In this document: positions 11,991-23,754 of the stretch, in pieces
Layout of the letters: each line of letters opens with the position of its first letter
How positions within the stretch are numbered: position 1 is the first letter of the stretch
Source of the DNA: Spirodela intermedia
Taxonomy: Eukaryota; Streptophyta; Magnoliopsida; Alismatales; Araceae
Assembly: GCA_902729315.2 (NCBI GenBank)
Contig: LR746274.1
Coordinates: 7,313,037 to 7,377,036 of the forward strand
Length of the DNA: 64,000 nt
Direction: 5' to 3'
Made by a program: the position numbers and the translations under genes
The notes under the pieces: model-generated
Databases searched by the model: none
Seen by the model: only the letters and a program-made list of their open reading frames with translations
Told to the model about the DNA's origin: nothing

Positions 11991-13507
11991 AAAGAACAAA
12001 GCCAAGTCACCCACACCAAAGCTGCATCTTCCATGATGATATAATGTACACAAAAAGGGAGAAGAATGGACTGATCGATGCCCGTTTTAGAAAAGGAGCC
12101 ATTCTCAGGAATGTGACACGTTGCTTCTAGTTACAGGAATGAGGGAAAAATAGCCAATTGCTTTCCATAAGAAGAACGAAGAAGGAGAAGAAGATAGAGA
12201 TGAAAATGCCAAGAACAGGTATTCACTCAAAGAGGACTGATGACAATTCTTCATGGAGGACGGTTCTAGTACACTGTCACATTTTACTGGTTGCTGTAAA
12301 TCAAGAAATGGAGAAACGTCGAGGGCTTCCGATGTGAAAGAGGAAGGGGAGGGAGGTGAGATAGAGAGAGAAAAAAAGTGAGAGAAAGAGGTACATTTTT
12401 AATAGGAGTCCTTATTTCAGATGTGGAGTGGTTCCAAAGGCGTTGCTGCTTCACCTTATTTCAGACAAAATAAAACCCCTGACTCCCCATGTCTCTGTCC
12501 TTTACCTTACATAAGGTCTAGGGTTCCCAGGGCGAGAGAGAGAGGGAGAACATATCAAACTTGAGTGGTCTCGATCTCCCCACCTCCTCCCCTGAACTAT
12601 GTTATGATTAATGGGAATCTGTGATTCATATTCCACATCTCTGAATAATTGAGCTGATCTTAGTTGTTCTTCTCTCTGTCTCTCTCCTTCTCCCTCTCTC
12701 TCCCTCTCTCTCTCAATCTCTCTCCTTGTGCTTTGCATCTTGTTACTCAATTAAATGGGGCCATTAGATTGGGATTTATTTAGCTCCACTGAAAATTGCT
12801 TTGGCATTGGTTCGACCGATCACCTTTCCTGAGCTTGTTGGTAAAATCAAGGTCCTGTAACCAAGAGATGGTTCATGCGGTGAAAAGTAATGTGGCTCAC
12901 GAAGTTTAGTAGTTTTCCAGGTGTGGCCCCCAAATTTTGCACGCTTGTAGAGGGTATTTTTAATTCGAAATTCCATACAACTAAATCGAGAAAAGTGCAC
13001 GCGTTGAAACAAGTGAGAAGAGGATCTGCTGAGCTTTCAGGCGGGGTGTGCCCACAGTACCGACGACCCCTTACCAAGAGCCTGCATCAATCTGCCGAAC
13101 GGTCCACTGTGGAGGTACAAGAGAGGCTCGATGGAAGGCATACAGATCCTTTACCGATCCTGCCGGACAGAACCCACCCACCTATTCACTTCGGCCCGTT
13201 TTACTCGGCCCATTTTTTATCCTACGGGGTTGGGTCCTTTCTCGCCCTGCATGGTAATTCCGTTACAGTAATTTCATAAAAACCCTCTACATGAGTTCTC
13301 TTGTGCTTCTAACCTATTCAAGAACCTCGCCGTCCTGGCACCGCCGGCCGGTTTACAGGCGAAAAAGGCCTTACAGGTTACAGAGGAGGTGGGAGACGAT
13401 ACGTAGCCCTGGTAGAGAGAGAGACACAGAGAGAGAGAGAGAGGCGGAGGTAGAATTAAAATGAGCTTCCACTGGTGGCCGGTACCCTGCTCGACAGGAG
13501 GCTCCTT
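11991..13507. other. Host-gene flank 3' of the La gene (module A type)
   Basis: No gene I can support. Matches 36047-37558 and 62441-63953 almost exactly. It includes a purine-rich stretch (12360-12400), a ctagggtt (telo-box like) motif near 12520-12530, a pyrimidine-rich tract (12664-12725), and a possible short coding start on the plus strand at 12755 (MGPLDWDLFSSTEN). ORFs at 12890-13279 and on the minus strand are conserved only because the copies are recent. The text changes from module A to module B type between about 13372 and 13394. Confidence 0.55.
12664..12725. repeat. Pyrimidine-rich (TC)n tract
   Basis: Imperfect (TC)n and (TCCC)n run, also present at about 36721-36777 and 63117-63172, and in a shorter form in module B near 40670-40692. 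Confidence 0.8.
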
Positions 13508-14258
13508 CTACCTTCGAATCAGCCACTTTTTCCACGTCCCCCTCCTCCTCATTTTGCCATCCTGCGAAGTCAAGATCGACGCACACATCAGCCGAACTAG
13601 ACAAAAAATCCACAGGTTCGATCAGGTTTCCAGATCCAGGGTCGGAAGACTCACCATCACCTCCACCTCCACGGTGGGAGAAGGCTGCAGCGACCGCAGT
13701 ATGAGCACCACGTCGTTCGTCAGCCGTTTCACCTGCGAGGAAATGCCTTGGTTCAACCCCCCACGGAGATCCAAGGGAAGAGAAATCGGCGGCAGCAGTC
13801 GGAATGACAGTCGCTTACCCTCGGAAAGCTGGCGATGGTATGCACGCTCACCCAGCCTTCCTCGTCCATCTGCATCTTCAGGTGGACGTTTCTCGCCAGA
13901 TTGTCCTCGCTGCGCAGATTCCAGTCCGTCGTTAATGGATCCAGGCGCAAGATCGGCGATCATCGAAATCGGTACAGAGACGGAGAGAGGGGTACCTGAA
14001 GTAGTATTCGATCTGCGTCCGCAGAAGGAGGGTGACGATCTCGGTCCCCAGACGAGGAGTACTCGGAGGAGGAGAAGGAGCGGGAGGCATGGGCTGGGGG
14101 GGGCCATAGCTCCATCCCGGCTGGTAAATGGGGGAGAGATACGGGGGAGGGAGAGCGTAACCAGAGAAGCCGCCGTAGTGGGGAGGAGACGGCGGGGGAC
14201 CCCACTGTCTGTGGGCGTGGCGGCGGTGGAAGCCCTGTCGCCCGTGGAAGCCCGCCAT
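13508..14258 (-). CDS. Short La-motif protein, LARP1-like, copy 1
   Basis: Four exons on the minus strand: 13996-14258, 13819-13909, 13655-13732, 13508-13561; introns of 86, 86 and 93 bases with GT-AG ends. They splice in frame to 161 residues. Residues 1-75 are Pro/Tyr-rich with an HRRHAHRQW patch. Residues 81-145 form a La motif: QIEYYFS at the exon 1/2 join, NLARNVHL, MDEEGWVSV, TIASFPRVKRLT, then RRRGTWKKW near the C-terminus. This order matches the La motif of plant LARP1-type RNA-binding proteins, which bind mRNA 3' ends and 5' TOP motifs. Those proteins are several hundred residues long; here the protein stops right after the La motif with no RRM-like or DM15 region. The start at 14258 is the nearest Met; the upstream frame stays open but the Met used in copy 2 is out of frame here. 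Residues 41-43 of exon 1 differ from the other copies. Confidence 0.8.
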
Positions 14259-15808
14259 CCTCAGCTTCCTCGGGGAAGACGATGCCGGGAGAAAAGAGGA
14301 TGGAGAGGTGGAGGGAGAAGAGGAGGAAGAGATATAGGGAGAAGAGGAGAGTTTGAACGTTGGCGGGCTGGGCCCTGGCGGGAACTCAACTGTAGAGCAG
14401 GGCAGTTGCGGGCGTGCGGGGTATCCAAATACCGCGGAGCGGCAAGCTTGTGCAGCGGACTTTCCGGAAGGATCTTCGTCGCATCCACCTGACACGTGGG
14501 ACGCAGGGATGCACTCCCGCCCCGACCACACCCGAAAGGAACTAACAGGTTGTTTATCCCAGAGTGAGCGGGGAAGAGAGAGAGAGAGTCGTACAGAGGG
14601 ATTTCTAACGTTAGTGTAAGCTAATAGCCGTCGGTGCGTGACATGCACGTGATGAGTTGTGTGTGTGTGGGTTTTTAAATTTGGCTGTTTCAATTTGTAT
14701 CTCAATTATTATTCATTACTAAATGAATATTGAGTACATAATTTCTTATACCTTATCGCCCAAACAATATTTTGTATTATTTCTTACTACAGTTTTATGT
14801 GTTAGATGTTATAAGTCAGCTCACTTCTTACCAAGAGCTAAAATAAAAAAATCTAAAGCAACACAAGTAGAAATAATTAAAATATCTCTATTGAGGGTAG
14901 AGAAGATGTCTTGAATGTTAGTAGATACACTAAATACACACCTGATTATTACAAATAATAATTTTAGTATTTGGTTAAAATATTATTGTAGAGATATGTT
15001 TTTTACATTATACTACCTTGTGAGATAAATTTTATCCACTATAATAGAAGGCTTTATATAGTGTACTCTTAATGTGATACTCTTGTTATTTTTAGCAATG
15101 CCATTTTGAAAAAAATTGCTTGAATATAGTGTGTGTAATATATATATATGTATATATTTGCAAAAAAAATTCAAGTTTGGATTGTAATTTCTTATGAAGG
15201 AAATAAATGCATAAAAGTCAATGAAGTGTAATTAGGTGTTTTGCAAGTGTTTTGCAAGTGTTTTATATGAACATCTCTAGACATATTTATTCATCTGTAG
15301 TCTTCAAATATTGAATATTTTTATTTAGTTAACCTTTATTTCTTGTTATCATACATATGGAGAAACAATGTATAAGGCTATAAAATAGATAAAATGAAGC
15401 TAAGGAGAGAACAATAATGCAGGAAAAGACATGCTTCATGTGACTTGAACCCACCAATGACTAATTAGAAGTCAGATGCCTACATTAAAAAGCTATAATG
15501 GAAGACTAACATAACCACAAGGGGAAAGAATTACAGCTTATAATAGAAAAGACAAACATAAGAACATATAAGAAGTGAATGAATTAAACTCAACAATGCA
15601 CCAACCAAATTTTAACATCATTCACAAAAAGGCTATAAATACACATAATTACCATAAAATCTATTACCAGAAACCAGACTATAGTGAAGATATATGGAGA
15701 TTACTATTCAAATATTAGAAAATAATTATGATAGAAGTTAATGCAGTCTAAGAGAAGCCTCTAAATCCTAAAGGGACTATAAAGCCTAAACTGAGTCTGG
15801 TGGGGTTT
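14259..15808. other. Upstream region of La gene copy 1 and intergenic DNA
   Basis: Positions 14259-14620 hold the GC-rich leader, open on the minus strand in the La frame with a Ser-rich segment. From 14620 to about 15100 the DNA is AT-rich and also occurs, diverged, upstream of copy 2 (38640-39100). From 15100 to 15808 it is AT-rich and matches 43030-43736 only. No gene apart from a tRNA-like relic at 15431-15500. Confidence 0.55.
15431..15500 (-). pseudogene. tRNA-Arg(UCU)-like relic
   Basis: On the minus strand the text runs ...taggcatctgacttctaatta... and then ggtgggttcaagtcacatga, which resembles the D-arm end, an anticodon arm with TCT in the loop, and a T-arm with GGTTCAAGTC. The T stem is mismatched and the acceptor stem is not recognisable, so it is a tRNA fossil or a piece of a tRNA-derived SINE. 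The unit 2 copy is at 43362-43431. Confidence 0.35.
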
Positions 15809-15904
15809 ATAAGTGTTTATTATCATGAGTTAATAATTAGTAAATAATATAGTTTTAGCCTTAACTCATGATAAATAGACTTATATTTGTGTTAAAGTGT
15901 GAAA
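15809..15904 (+). mobile_element. LTR 5' fragment, fused to gag
   Basis: About 95 bases of the LTR start (atcatgagttaataattag to gttaaagtgtgaaa) joined directly to gag sequence at 15905, so most of the 5' LTR, the PBS and the gag N-terminus are deleted. The same deletion is in unit 2 (43737-43832), so it predates the duplication. Confidence 0.7.
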
Positions 15905-16290
15905 TTCTTATAATTCTAATTAGAGGAGTATTTTTTCATAGAGAGACCCAAATAATATTCAAAATCTAGAAGAACTTAGACCTAATTCAAACTCTGAATT
16001 TCATCTAAAATAAAAAAATAGATTTCAAAAAAATCAGCCCTCTCAAACCCAATCTGATATTATGGAATGATGCAACAAATGAGTCAAATGATGTAACAAA
16101 TTATGAATCAAATGATGCTGCAACATAAACAAATTATAGAGGCTCTTGGGAATAAGAGAGAAGAGGGACAACTACCTAGCCAGCCCCTGGAAAATCTAGG
16201 GAACTGTCCAACAATAGGATTTCAACAAGGGGAGTCTAGTAGCATGAATCTAGGAAAAACTTACAAAATGAAAATGTTAGAATAGTGAAT
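15905..16290 (+). pseudogene. Gag C-terminal fragment of the gypsy element
   Basis: Matches the Gln/Met-rich part of the gag of the pol-less elements (NQMMLQHKQIIEALGNKREE in the open part at 16103-16285), followed by GESSSMNLGKT. From here this element continues into pol, whereas the pol-less elements switch to the acidic region. In-frame stops are present upstream of 16103. Confidence 0.6.
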
Positions 16291-16499
16291 GTATTAAGAA
16301 GTGATAAGATCTTACTTGATCCTTTCCCCAAACATTAGAAGAAAAGGAAAAGATAGACAGCCCAAAACAAAATCAAATAGGAGTAGAAGAAGATTTTATA
16401 GATTCTACCAAGGAAATTTCGAAAGAGAGGACAACCGTTCCATTTCCTAAAGCTCTAGAGCCTAGACAAAGAAAGAAAAAGGAACACAATGAAGAAATA

Positions 16500-16975
16500 A
16501 AGAAAATTTTACAAGATATGTAAATTAATCTTCCTTTACTCACTACCATTAAACATATTCCTAAATATGTTAAAGTTTTGAAAGAAATGTATACACCAAA
16601 AAGAGCACCTAGAGTAGAAAAATTATCTATACATACTAGTGCTTTATTATTAAATCAATTACCATATAAATTGAGGGATATGGGTGCCTCTTTAATTTTG
16701 TGTGGTATTGGTGGATCCATTTTTCAAAATACATTACTTGACACTAATGCTAGTATTAATTTATTACCTCCAAGTATTTGTGATAAATTTAATATTACTA
16801 ATCTTAAACCTTCTATTATTACCTTACAATTTGTTGATAGATCCATAAAACATCCTAAAAATATTTTAGAAAATATGATAGTGACAGTTAAAGGGTGTAA
16901 ATTTCCAGTTGTTTTTGTAGTGCTGGAAATGGATTTTAATAGATAGTTTTATGATACACCAATCATCCTATGAAG
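16500..16975 (+). pseudogene. Aspartic protease of a Ty3/gypsy element, decayed
   Basis: Open part 16578-16946 (122 residues). The active-site region reads LLDTNASINLLPPSICDKF, equivalent to the DLGASINLMP-type protease motif of Athila/Tat elements. The preceding segment (PKRAPRVEKL, then LPYKLRDMGA) is the usual lead-in, ending in a beta-strand region with VTVKGCKFPVVFVVLEM. The frame stops before RT. Confidence 0.75.
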
Positions 16976-17479
16976 ATCATTTTTGCATACAACAAAGATG
17001 AATATTGATTTTCTCATAGGTATTATGAAAATTTTATATGGAGATCAATCAGTAGAAATTAAAATTTTTGAGGTAGCAAATGATCTTATGAAATCCCAAG
17101 TATATGATTAACATACCATAGATCTTCTAGATGATTTTCATGATCCAGATGTTTTTGATGACTATGAGCCGGAAGAATTAGAGGAAGTAGAGAATATAAA
17201 TTTGAGAGAAAAGAAAGAGGAAGATCATCTGAATTCAGAGTTGAAACCTCTTCCCTCTAGTTTAAAATATATGTTTTTGGAGGAAAATAATTCATTTCCT
17301 ATTATTATTGTAGTTGATTTGAGTGATGAATAGGAAGAAGAATGATTAGATGTACTTTGAAAAAATAAGAAGGCTATTGAGTGAAAAATGAATGATCTAA
17401 GAGGCATTGATATGAGTGTATACATGTATAATATATATCTAAAGGAGGGGGCTAGGACTAGCAGGGAACCACAATGAAG

Positions 17480-18110
17480 ATTAAATCCTAACATGATGGA
17501 AATTGTAAAAAAAGAAATTTTAAAGTAGTTGGTTGTTGATATTATTTATCCTATTTCAACGAGAAAATGGCTTAGTCCTATACAAATGGTGCCAAAAAAA
17601 ATCAAGGATCACGTTTATAAAAAACATAAATGGGGATGAAATACAAACAAGATTAACTAACAGTTGGAGGGTTTGCATTGATTATAGAAAATTAAATTCA
17701 GTTACTAGAAAAGATCATTTTCCCCTACCATTTACTAATCAAATTCTAGAAAAATTAGTTGAAAAAAACTTTTTTTGTTGTCTAAATGGATACTCTAGTT
17801 AAAATCAAGTTTATATAAACCCTTTAGATCAAGAAAAAATAACTTTCACTTGTCCATTTGGTACTTTTACTTTTAAATGCATGCCTTTTGGTCTGTGTAA
17901 TTATCTAGCCACATTTCAAAGATGTATGTTGTCTATTTTTTCTGATATGACAAGAAAATATATGGAAATTTTTGCGGACGATTTTTCTATTTTTGGTGAA
18001 TCATTTGATGAATGCTTAAATCATTTATAGCATGTACTTGAGAAATGTATAGAGAAAAATTAGTTTTGAGTTGGGGGAAATCACATTTTATGGTTAGAGA
18101 GGGAGTTGTG
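17480..18110 (+). pseudogene. Reverse transcriptase, decayed
   Basis: Motifs in order: WRVCIDYRKLNSVTRKDHFP near 17670-17730, an SS(stop)NQVYINPLDQEK stretch at 17800-17830 with a stop where unit 2 has Tyr, FTCPFGTF, and the catalytic box near 17970-17990, which reads FADD instead of the FVDD of unit 2. A frameshift lies just upstream near 17590-17630. The order and wording match plant Athila/Tat RT. Non-functional. Confidence 0.8.
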
Positions 18111-18760
18111 TTGAGTCATATTGTGAGTGAAAATGGTTTAGAGGTGGATAGAGCAAAAATTGATATTATATCTAAAATGAAACCTCCAAATTCAATAAAA
18201 CAGATTAGATCTTTCTTGGGTCATGTAGGTTATTATAGAAAATTTATTCAAGATTTTTCAAAATTTTCTAAACCTCTCACCATGTTATTATCTAAAGATG
18301 TGCCTTTTAATTTTGATGAGAAATGTTTTGAGTCTTTTTCTGAAATAAAAAGATTACTTATTGAGTCACCCATTTTACAAGCTCTTGATTGGTCCTTTCC
18401 CCTTGAAATAATGTGTGATGCATTGAATTATGTAGTAGGGACCGTTCTAGGACAAACAAAAGAGTCAAAACCCATAGTAATTTCATATGCTAGTAAAACT
18501 ATATCTAATGCTCAATTAAATTATACCACGATCAAAAAAGAGTCGTTTGTTGTAGTATTTTTATTAGAAAGGTTTAAATCATATATTTTGGGAGCTAAAA
18601 CTATTATTTATACTGCTCATGTAGTATTAAAATATTTGTTAAATAAGAAAGATGCAAAGCCATATTTATTAAGATGTATTTATTGTTGTAAGAATTTGAC
18701 TTAGAAATAAAAGATAAAAAAGGTTTCGAGAATGTTGTTTGCTGACCATCTTTCTAGATT
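18111..18760 (+). pseudogene. RT connection and RNase H domain, decayed
   Basis: Open from 18045 to 18704 (219 residues). Contains the HIVSENGLEVDRAKI segment, FLGHVGYYRKFIQDFSK (RT thumb) and the RNase H start (EIMCDALNYVVGTVLGQ, with the catalytic Asp) and a later segment where the expected Asp of the unit 2 copy (YTDHVVLKYL) is Ala (YTAHVVLKYL). Ends in a stop before integrase. Confidence 0.75.
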
Positions 18761-20130
18761 AAGTGATACAAGAATAAATGTAGAACCTTTACAAGACACA
18801 TTTCTAGATGAACAACTGATGGCATCTCAACATCAACCATCACCATGGTATGCACATATTGTTAATTTTCTGATTTCTAGAAAAATTCTAGAATAGTGAG
18901 ATAAGAACATAAAACATCATTTCTTTTCTAAGATTAGAAATTATTTTTGGCATGATCTTGGTTTATATTAGTTGGGCAATGATCAAATTTTAAGGAGATG
19001 TGTTCCTAAAGAAGAATATCATAACATTATTAACATGTGTCATTCATCTAACTAAGGAGGACATTTCTTTGGACAAAAAACAGTTGCAAAAAAAATTCAG
19101 TGTAGTTTTTTTTAGCCTACAATCATTAGAGATTCTATAGAATTTAGTAGAACACATATTTCATGTCAATCTATAGGTAACATGAGTAAGAAAATATGAA
19201 ATGCCCATGAGTAATATGTTAGTAGTCGAAATTTTTCATGTATAGGGAATAGATTTCATGGGTCCCTTCCCATCAGCTGAAAAATATGAATATATTTTTC
19301 TTGTTGTTGATTATGTGTCGAAATGGGTGGAAGCTATTCCTACTAGAACTAATGATCATAAAATCATGATGAAATTTGTGTAGGAAAATATTTTTTGAGA
19401 TTTGGATTTCTTAGAGTGATTATTAGTGACAAAGGAACATATTTTATAGATAAACATTTTAGGGATGAAAGAGAATGGAGTGCACCATAGAGTAGCCACT
19501 CCATATCATCCCCAGAAAAATGGGCAAATTGAAGTAGCAAATAGGGAAATTCAAAGAATTTTAAGAAAAATAGTTAGACTAAATAGGAAAGATTGACCCA
19601 CGAAATTACAAGATGCATTATGGGCCTATAGAATAGCTTGTAAAAATCCCATAGGTATGTCCCCATTTCGTCTTATTTTTAGAAAGCCATGTCATCTTCT
19701 TGTGGAAATAGAGCATAAAGCATTATGGGCTATAAAAACTTTATGTATGGATGAAAAATCAGTTGGAGGGCATAAAATTTTTCAGCTACATGAACTAGAG
19801 GAGTTGAGGAATGAAGCTTATGAAAATCATAAAATATATAAAGAAAAAACTAAAACTTTTCATTATAAATACATTAGCAGAATTTTTTTTGATGTTGGAC
19901 AAAAAGTGTGGTTATATGATTCTAGGCTGAAATTATTTCTAAGAAAATAAAAATAAAAATAGATAGGCCCTTATATGATGCAAGAGACATATGATCATGG
20001 AGTTGTAATGATTAAAGATCCTAAAAGTGATCATAACTTTAAGGTAAATGGACAACAGCTTAAACATTATATAGAACATGAATGCCTTGGAAATAAAGAA
20101 ATTTTATTATTAAAAGAAATTGAAGAGTAA
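18761..20130 (+). pseudogene. Integrase, decayed
   Basis: Zinc-finger region near 18900-19180 has several stops; the core starts near 19255 ([13 protein letters not shown]) and has a stop and a frameshift near 19380-19470. The remaining open part is 19657-19950. The C-terminal SH3-like segment ([16 protein letters not shown]) is followed by KVNGQQLKHYIEHE near 20040-20080, the Athila/Tat-type ending with no chromodomain. Compared with 46591-48005 this copy is clearly more damaged. Confidence 0.8.
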
Positions 20131-21717
20131 GATTAAGGTATCTAGCTGGAGACATTAAATTCACACTACATGGGAGGCAATCCATGGTTTTTATTTCATT
20201 CTGTTTGATTTTTTTAAGCTCTATTTTTCTTAGAATTTCACAATACTTGTTTTTGTATTTGTTTTTCTCAAAAAAGTAGAAGAGGAGTGTAAGATGAAGT
20301 GAAAAATTTAAAATGAGGTTGAGGTGATATCTTTCTGAGCTTTATCATTTATGACAACATTTTTAATGCTTAACTTTGCATATATGTATGCTTTACTTGA
20401 AAATTATATTTTTTGCATATTCTATTTCGATTTTTTTGTGTTATTGAGGACAATGTCATTTTTAAGTTGGGAGGTAAAGTATTAATTATTAATTTATGTT
20501 GTAGGATGATTAAGAATATGTGTTTGCATTTTATTTTTATTTTTTCATGCTCACTTAGAACAGCAACTAAAAAAAAGAAAAATATAAGAAAATTTTAAAA
20601 AACTACAACAGCTATTTTCAGGTTTTTTATCAAGAACAATAGACTGTCAAAAATAGCAGACAAAAAGTAGCTCGAAATTTGAAATTCTAGAGACCCTTTT
20701 CTCACATTTCAATCCCCTAGACATATATTACTAAAATTCGAAATTACAATTATAAAGAAGAAAGTTTTGATTTATTTTTGACAAATTTACTATTACTAAA
20801 AACAGAACTGAAAATAAAAAATAGAATTGTCATAACTATCAAATTTATAAATTTCTTACATCATATTGTATACATGAAAAATTAAATCAATTAAATTAAT
20901 TGATACCAAAAGATACTAGGAAGATTATTATTGAGTCAAAAGAATGATCTAGTAACATGAAATGTTAGAATACTCCATGAATACATGATAGATAACATGA
21001 ATTTGATTTTACAAATTTTCACTTTATGATCTTGATGTGAAAATTTGATTGATCATTTCAATTTAATGGAGATTTTTGCATCCTAATCTATAGGACTTGT
21101 GAGGAAAAATCACTTAGTTCAAAGAAAAAAAAAAGAGAGACAACAATATGGAAAATCTAGAAATGAAGAGTACACATACAGGGTGTGAGACATTATTCTC
21201 ATTGTCAAAATCGTGCATAGAAAAACACTTGCTGCAAAATAAGTGGATAAAGTGAAAGCCCTAAAAATAAAGAGTACACATGATGTGAGACATCATTCTT
21301 ATTGTTGAAATTTATTTACAAAAAAAGCTACTTTACCACTATATATAAAAAAAAGAAGGAAGAAATATAGTACACACTTCAAAAATCTAGCGATGAAAAA
21401 AGGGAAATGTAGGATCAATATTATTCCTGGATGAGTATTGATAATTTGAACATCTTGTAAATATATCTATGAGTGAAGAAGTGATAAAGATGAGAATAGA
21501 AGAAGTGAAGTCTAGATTGTTATTCCAATGAGTGCTTAAATATTTAATTGCTTGACATCATTCTTAAATACTTGATATAAGAATCCAAAGTGTCTAAAGG
21601 TGTATCATTTTCAATTGTATTTTCTTTTTATACATTCAAATATGATGTTTCAGATTCGTAAATTTTTATTTTCGTAATTCCATTGCTAAGGGACTAACAA
21701 TGATTTAAGTTGTGGGG
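20131..21717 (+). mobile_element. 3' tail of the unit 1 gypsy element
   Basis: No coding region supported. It opens with the hairpin tgggaggcaatcca at 20171-20184 and runs as AT-rich DNA to a G-rich tract near 21711-21717. Full-length Athila elements have an env-like ORF in this position; none is recognisable here. Confidence 0.65.
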
Positions 21718-22317
21718 TATGATTTCAGTTAACTCATGATAAATAGGCTTATATTTGTGTTAAAGTGTGAAACGGGGTTTTCAGTTGATTAATGTGAATT
21801 TTTGGGTAATTATGTGATTTTATATGAATTTATATGATTTTTACAGTTTTACTTTTGAGATAAATGAGGAAAAGAAAATTAAAAAAAAAATATAGCAAAA
21901 TGGGGGGTACCCACTGATAAGTCTTCATTATCATGAGTTAATAATTAGTAAATAATATAGTTTTAGCCTTAACTCATGATAAATAGACTTATATTTGTGT
22001 TATAATGTGAAAAATGGTTTTTAGTTAATTAATGTGAATTTTTGGGTAATTATGTAATTTACACAAATTTATATGATTTTCAGTCTTAATTTTGAGATAA
22101 ATGAAGAAAAAGAAATAAAAAATAAAAATAAGATAAAATGGGGGGGACCCGCCCATCAGCTAGGCTTGTAAGTAGGTTGGAAGCATAGTGAAGGAGTAGC
22201 CACGAGTAGGGGCTCGAGTGGCTTAGACCAATAGAGGCATGTGTGTGTCACTCTCCTTCCACGTCACTAATGACCAGCGAGCTATGGGGCAAGGAGTGGT
22301 CATACACATGAGAGAAG
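21718..22317 (+). mobile_element. Truncated LTR followed by LTR 5' portion
   Basis: A truncated 3' LTR (about 21718-21914) is followed by the start of a second LTR at 21915 (TGATAAGTC), which runs about 400 bases to 22317. There an LTR 3' end begins in the opposite orientation (TGACATGAGTCAATC). Confidence 0.7.
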
Positions 22318-23254
22318 TGACATGAGTCAATCATTGTATATTAAATCACACAGATTTAAAATTTATAAAACTAGAAAATATAATTTTTTAGATATTTAGA
22401 AGTATTTTTGAACAAATATATCAATTAAAATTCAATAAAACTTCCAAAAAATAGTAGTAATTTTCCAAGTCAATCCCAAAGATGTAATATAATATCTGGT
22501 AATTATTCAGAATTTTTCTCAAATAATACTATTTTTTTTGAATTTTATACTAGGAAGAAAAAAGAAAATATATTTAAAATTTACAAAAAAAGGAAATAAG
22601 GGTGTAGACATCAAGATGACCTTAGTGCCCAATGAACACAAATCAGGTGGAAACAGAAGTTTGCCCAACGATTCTTACGTAAGTGATTATAGATAATTTA
22701 ATTGATCAAATTAAGATCTATAAAAGTTGAAAGAATCGTAATGAAATGAAGTATATAATGGTAAATTTAAAATCAATAATTTATCACTAAATGTAATGAA
22801 AATTAAGTTGAAAGCAGGAAAATAGAGTTCCGACATCGCAACAGTGATACGTCGGTGATACACCAAAATCTTGAGCATTCGGGAGGATTGTTGTGCCATG
22901 TCCACAGCCTCGAAGGCTCTCCTTGGACAAAGACAATGTGAGCAATCTCTAGATCTCCTTGGAAAGTCTAGAGATTAATGAAATAGGTCGTCAAATCATC
23001 TTCGGTGGCTGTCACCCTGTGGAGCGGAAAAAACTGTGACTTTGCGGCTCTCCGGCGATTGTCACCCGACGGAGAGGAGCTGAATGGAGGTGGGGCGTGT
23101 ATCAGGGAGCTTCATCCTCAGGTCTGTGCAGTAAGAGGAGGCTCTTCATTGCATCTGGTATGTTCTTAGGAGGTGGCGACTCATCTTCAAGCAGATTGTC
23201 CTCTTTTTGATGACAGCTTGTTCATTGATCAATCAGAGATGATTTACTCGATGG

Positions 23255-23259
23255 ATTTG
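23255..23259. other. Target site duplication, left copy (ATTTG)
   Basis: Five bases directly before the solo LTR; repeated at 25159-25163. Confidence 0.9.
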
Positions 23260-23754
23260 TGACGTGACTCAGTCGTTGTATATTAAATCACGCAAATATA
23301 AAATTTATAAAACTAGAAAGTACGAATTTTTGGATATTTAGAAGTATTTCTAAATAAATATATCAATTATAATTCAATACAAATCCCAAAAATAGCGGTA
23401 ATTTTCCAGGTCGATCACAGGGATGTAATATAATATCTGGTAATTATTCAGAATTTTTCTCAATGAGTACGATTTTCTTACGAATTTTATACTAGGAAAT
23501 AAAAAGGAAATATATTTAAAATTCACAAAAAGAAAAGGAAATAAGGGTGCGGACGTCAGGATGACGTCAGCGCCCGGCGAACGCGAATCAGGCGGAAACA
23601 GAGTTCCGCCCGGCGATTCTTACGTAGGCGATTACAGACGACTCAATTAATCAAATTAAGATCTGTAAAAGCCGGAAGAATCGTAATTGAACGAAGTATA
23701 GTTTGGTAAATTAAAATCAGCAAAGTATCACTAAATGAAGCGTAAATTAAATTG

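Noticed and set aside
12890-13279. 129-codon ORF kept in three units (also 36941-37330 and 63336-63725)
   Set aside because: Conserved only because the units are recent copies; module B, which is more diverged, does not keep the frame.
13622-14107. Minus-strand ORFs of 161 and 257 residues overlapping the La gene
   Set aside because: They read through introns or in the wrong frame; only parts coincide with true exons, which were assembled from splice sites instead.
13461-14492. Long plus-strand ORFs of 343-368 codons across each La gene (also 37512-38597 and 41398-42504)
   Set aside because: They run antisense to four spliced exons with a recognisable La motif. Their translation is Arg/Ser/Gly-rich with no domain and stays open because of the GC-rich composition.
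20131-21717. Envelope-like ORF in the gypsy tail
   Set aside because: Only short AT-rich ORFs without membrane or signal features that repeat between copies; nothing supports an env-like gene.
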